NCBI RefSeq assembly: GCF_934359325.1 | Contig: NZ_CAKRLH010000060.1 | Coordinates: forward strand, 1-8,748 | Direction: 5' to 3' | Source of the DNA: an uncultured Porphyromonas sp. | Lineage (GTDB): Bacteria > Bacteroidota > Bacteroidia > Bacteroidales > Porphyromonadaceae | DNA: 8,748 nucleotides | In this document: positions 6,476 to 8,748 of the stretch, piece by piece | Numbering within the stretch: the stretch's first letter is position 1 | Layout: every line of letters begins with the position of its first letter | Program-made: the position numbers and the translations under genes | The notes under the pieces: model-generated | Seen by the model: only the letters and a program-made list of their open reading frames with translations | Databases searched by the model: none | What the model was told of the DNA's origin: nothing

Positions 6476-7688
6476 GGAGAGCATCGTCAAGCGTTTTCTC
6501 CGCTACGTTTCCCTCGAGACTACGTCCGATCCCTCCAGCGAGGAGACTCCCTCCTCGGATAAGGAGTGGGATCTGGCGCATCTCCTCTGCTTTGAGCTTC
6601 AGAGCATGGGGCTTGCAGCAACTGTGGACGATCACTGCTACGTCACGGCGACCATTCCGGCCGTAGGGATGAAGGATCAGCCTGTGATCGGTCTGATCGC
6701 CCACCTGGACACCTCGCCTGATGCTTCCGGAAGGAACGTCAAGCCACGTATCGTCCACTACGAGGGCGGAGAGATCATGCTTAATGAGGAGAGGGACATC
6801 ACTCTCTCCCCACAGAAGTTCCCCGAGCTCGCCCAATACGTGGGACAGGAGCTGATCGTCACCGATGGCACCACGCTTCTCGGTGCGGACGATAAGTCCG
6901 GCGTCGCAGCCATTATGGAGCTGGCACACTACCTCACCACTCACCCTGAGATCCCCCATGGGGAGATACGGATCGGCTTTACTCCCGATGAGGAGATCGG
7001 CAGAGGGGCTTCGCTCTTCGACGTGAAGGGCTTCGGTGCAGACTTTGCCTATACCGTGGATGGCGGAGCTATCGGTGAGCTGCAGTACGAGAACTTCAAC
7101 GCCGCCTCCGCCACCATACACTGTCATGGACTCAACGTCCACCCCGGAGACGCCAAGGGCAAGATGATCAACGCCATGCGTCTCGCCATGGACTTCGACA
7201 GCACCCTACCCGACCAGCGACCCTCCACGACTGAGGGGCGGGAGGGATTCTACCACCTCGTCTCTATGACCGGCACAGTAGAGGAGTCAGAGCTAGAGTA
7301 TATCCTCAGGGACTTCGATAGCGAGGCACTCGAGGAGCGCAAGGACACACTAGTCCGCACAGCGGCGGCGATCAATTCTCGCTACGGCGAGGAGCGCATC
7401 ACCGTCACCGTCCGCGACCAGTACCGCAATATGCTGGAGTGCCTGATCTATCGGATGGAGATCGTCGACCACGCCGCCGAGGCGATGAAGCGGCTCGGCA
7501 TAGAGCCGATCACGTCGCCCATCAGAGGCGGCACCGACGGCGCCACACTCAGCCATAAGGGACTCCCCTGTCCCAATCTATTTGCCGGCGGGCTCAACTT
7601 CCACGGCATCTATGAGTACCTCCCTATCCCCTCACTCGTGATGGCAGCAGAGACCCTGCTCGAGATCGTCACCACCGAAGTGAGATAG
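6462..7688 (+). CDS. pepT: Peptidase T (tripeptide aminopeptidase, M20B family)
   Basis: PepT is a cytoplasmic di-zinc aminopeptidase that removes the N-terminal residue from tripeptides, a late step in peptide use. Numbered from the ATG at 6462, the metal and catalytic residues are H81 and D83 (AHLDTSPD), D143 (GADDKSG), the pair E177-E178 (TPDEEIGRG), D200 (TVDGG) and H381 (NFHGIYEY). These match the H78, D80, D140, E173/E174, D196 and H379 pattern of E. coli PepT almost position for position. The length of 408 residues equals that of E. coli PepT. The frame is open back to an ATG at 6438, but the eight extra residues (MLPTKPIS) only deepen the overlap with glmM. The later ATG gives MRISKESIVKRFLRYV, a normal family start. 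It overlaps the glmM stop by 14 bases in another frame, which suggests translational coupling. Confidence 0.95.
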   Translation: MRISKESIVKRFLRYVSLETTSDPSSEETPSSDKEWDLAHLLCFELQSMGLAATVDDHCYVTATIPAVGMKDQPVIGLIAHLDTSPDASGRNVKPRIVHYEGGEIMLNEERDITLSPQKFPELAQYVGQELIVTDGTTLLGADDKSGVAAIMELAHYLTTHPEIPHGEIRIGFTPDEEIGRGASLFDVKGFGADFAYTVDGGAIGELQYENFNAASATIHCHGLNVHPGDAKGKMINAMRLAMDFDSTLPDQRPSTTEGREGFYHLVSMTGTVEESELEYILRDFDSEALEERKDTLVRTAAAINSRYGEERITVTVRDQYRNMLECLIYRMEIVDHAAEAMKRLGIEPITSPIRGGTDGATLSHKGLPCPNLFAGGLNFHGIYEYLPIPSLVMAAETLLEIVTTEVR

Positions 7689-7732
7689 CAAGACAACCTT
7701 TTTACACAAAACTCAATACAAACTATCAATCT

Positions 7733-8748
7733 ATGGAACTAAAGAAAACCCCCTTCCATGACATCCATGTCAAGCTCGGAGCCAAGATGACCAACTTTGC
7801 CGGCTACGATATGCCGATCCAGTACCCCGACGGCATCGTAGCTGAGCATATGGCAGTCCTCGAGAGCGTAGGCGTCTTCGATGTCTCCCACATGGGCGCC
7901 CTCTTTGTCAGTGGCCCCAAGGCTGAGGAGTTCCTCCAGAATGTCTGCTCCAACGACATCTCCAAGCTCACCGACGGCAAGGCGCAGTACAATTACTATC
8001 CCAATGACAAGGGTGGTATCGTCGATGACTTCATCGCCTACTGCTTCGGCGACTACTACATGCTGGTCGCCAATGCAGCCAATATCGAGAAGGACTTCAA
8101 GTGGATCTCCGACCACAAGATCGACGGCGTAGAGCTGGAGAACCGCTCAGAGCGGATGAGCATCCTCGCCGTCCAGGGTCCCAAGGCCAAGGAGACGATC
8201 CAGAAGCTGGTCGACATCGACGTTGACGCGATCCCCTACTACAGCTTCCACAGAGGGAAGTTCCACGGAGAGGAGGTGCTGGTATCCAATACCGGCTACA
8301 CCGGCGCCGGTGGTTACGAGCTCTACATCCAGGACATCAAGGATCCGGAGAACTTCTGGAATCAGCTCTTCGAGGCAGGGAAGGAGTTTGACATCAAGCC
8401 GGTCGGCCTCGGTGCCCGTGACACCCTCCGTCTGGAGATGGGATTCTGCCTCTACGGCAACGACATCGACGACACCACCAATCCCTACGCCGCCGGTCTC
8501 GGCTGGACGACGAAACTGATCGAGGGCAAGGAGAACCTCCCCGGTCGCAAGATCCTTGAGGATGCTAAGGCAAACGGCACCAAGTATCGTCTCGTCGGCA
8601 TCGAGCTGAAGGGTCGCGGTGTACCTCGCGAGGGTTACAAGGTGACCGACGGCAACGGTAAGGAGATCGGACACCTCACCTCTGGCACCATGTCTCCCGC
8701 GCTCAAGAAGGGCATCGCCCTCGGCTACGTCCTCACCGACTACAAGAA
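7733..8748 (+). CDS. gcvT: Glycine cleavage system T protein (aminomethyltransferase), 3' partial
   Basis: GcvT takes the aminomethyl group from lipoylated H protein, passes the one-carbon unit to tetrahydrofolate and releases ammonia, as part of glycine breakdown. The window holds 338 codons; the family usually has about 360, so roughly 25 residues lie beyond the right edge. The N-terminus has the family pattern GAKMTNFAGYDMPIQY and then FDVSHMG. The catalytic aspartate is in GGIVDDF (D98/D99). TGYTGAGGYELY replaces the Glu after TGYTG found in many proteobacterial proteins, a form I believe is common in Bacteroidetes. GARDTLRLEMGFCLYGND begins at G227. GVPREGYKV and SGTMSPALKKGIALGYV mark the C-terminal barrel. 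The ATG at 7733 is 44 bases after the pepT stop. The gap is A-rich, with no terminator, so read-through from pepT is likely. No promoter match was seen in that gap. Confidence 0.96.
   Translation, partial: MELKKTPFHDIHVKLGAKMTNFAGYDMPIQYPDGIVAEHMAVLESVGVFDVSHMGALFVSGPKAEEFLQNVCSNDISKLTDGKAQYNYYPNDKGGIVDDFIAYCFGDYYMLVANAANIEKDFKWISDHKIDGVELENRSERMSILAVQGPKAKETIQKLVDIDVDAIPYYSFHRGKFHGEEVLVSNTGYTGAGGYELYIQDIKDPENFWNQLFEAGKEFDIKPVGLGARDTLRLEMGFCLYGNDIDDTTNPYAAGLGWTTKLIEGKENLPGRKILEDAKANGTKYRLVGIELKGRGVPREGYKVTDGNGKEIGHLTSGTMSPALKKGIALGYVLTDYK

Overview
The window looks like a chromosomal housekeeping segment from a fairly GC-rich member of the Bacteroidales, most likely Porphyromonas or a close relative. 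This rests on recognised family features, not a database search. The FtsH, GcvT and phosphohexomutase proteins carry Bacteroidetes-type variants. A lipoprotein of the DUF4827 type, known mainly from Bacteroidetes, lies next to a phosphoglucosamine mutase gene. The only recognisable promoter has the Bacteroidetes -7 form TAnnTTTG, and Shine-Dalgarno sequences are weak or absent. All genes are on the + strand.

Layout. Positions 1-3968 hold three closely spaced genes: rlmD (23S rRNA uracil-5 methyltransferase, cut by the left edge), rsfS (ribosome silencing factor, probably starting at a TTG) and ftsH (membrane AAA+ zinc protease). A strong rho-independent terminator follows at 4003-4050. Positions 3969-4439 are a 471-base non-coding region. 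It holds the terminator, a stretch with no recognisable content, a regular array of four 18-bp palindromic boxes at exactly 22-bp period (4253-4336), and a promoter-like TACATTTG just downstream. Positions 4440-7688 hold a second transcription unit: a DUF4827-type lipoprotein, a GlmM-like phosphohexomutase and peptidase T (pepT), with a 17-base gap and then a 14-base overlap. gcvT (glycine cleavage T protein) starts 44 bases after pepT, with no terminator between, and runs off the right edge.

The first unit joins ribosome modification, ribosome silencing and membrane protein quality control. The second joins envelope and cell-wall precursor synthesis (GlmM-type mutase with its lipoprotein neighbour) with peptide and glycine catabolism. 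The latter would suit an asaccharolytic, peptide-fermenting anaerobe, but that is inference.

No mobile element, CRISPR array, tRNA or rRNA was found, and no defence or biosynthetic system. The one element the genes do not explain is the 22-bp-period dyad array overlapping the presumed promoter of the lipoprotein-glmM-pepT unit.
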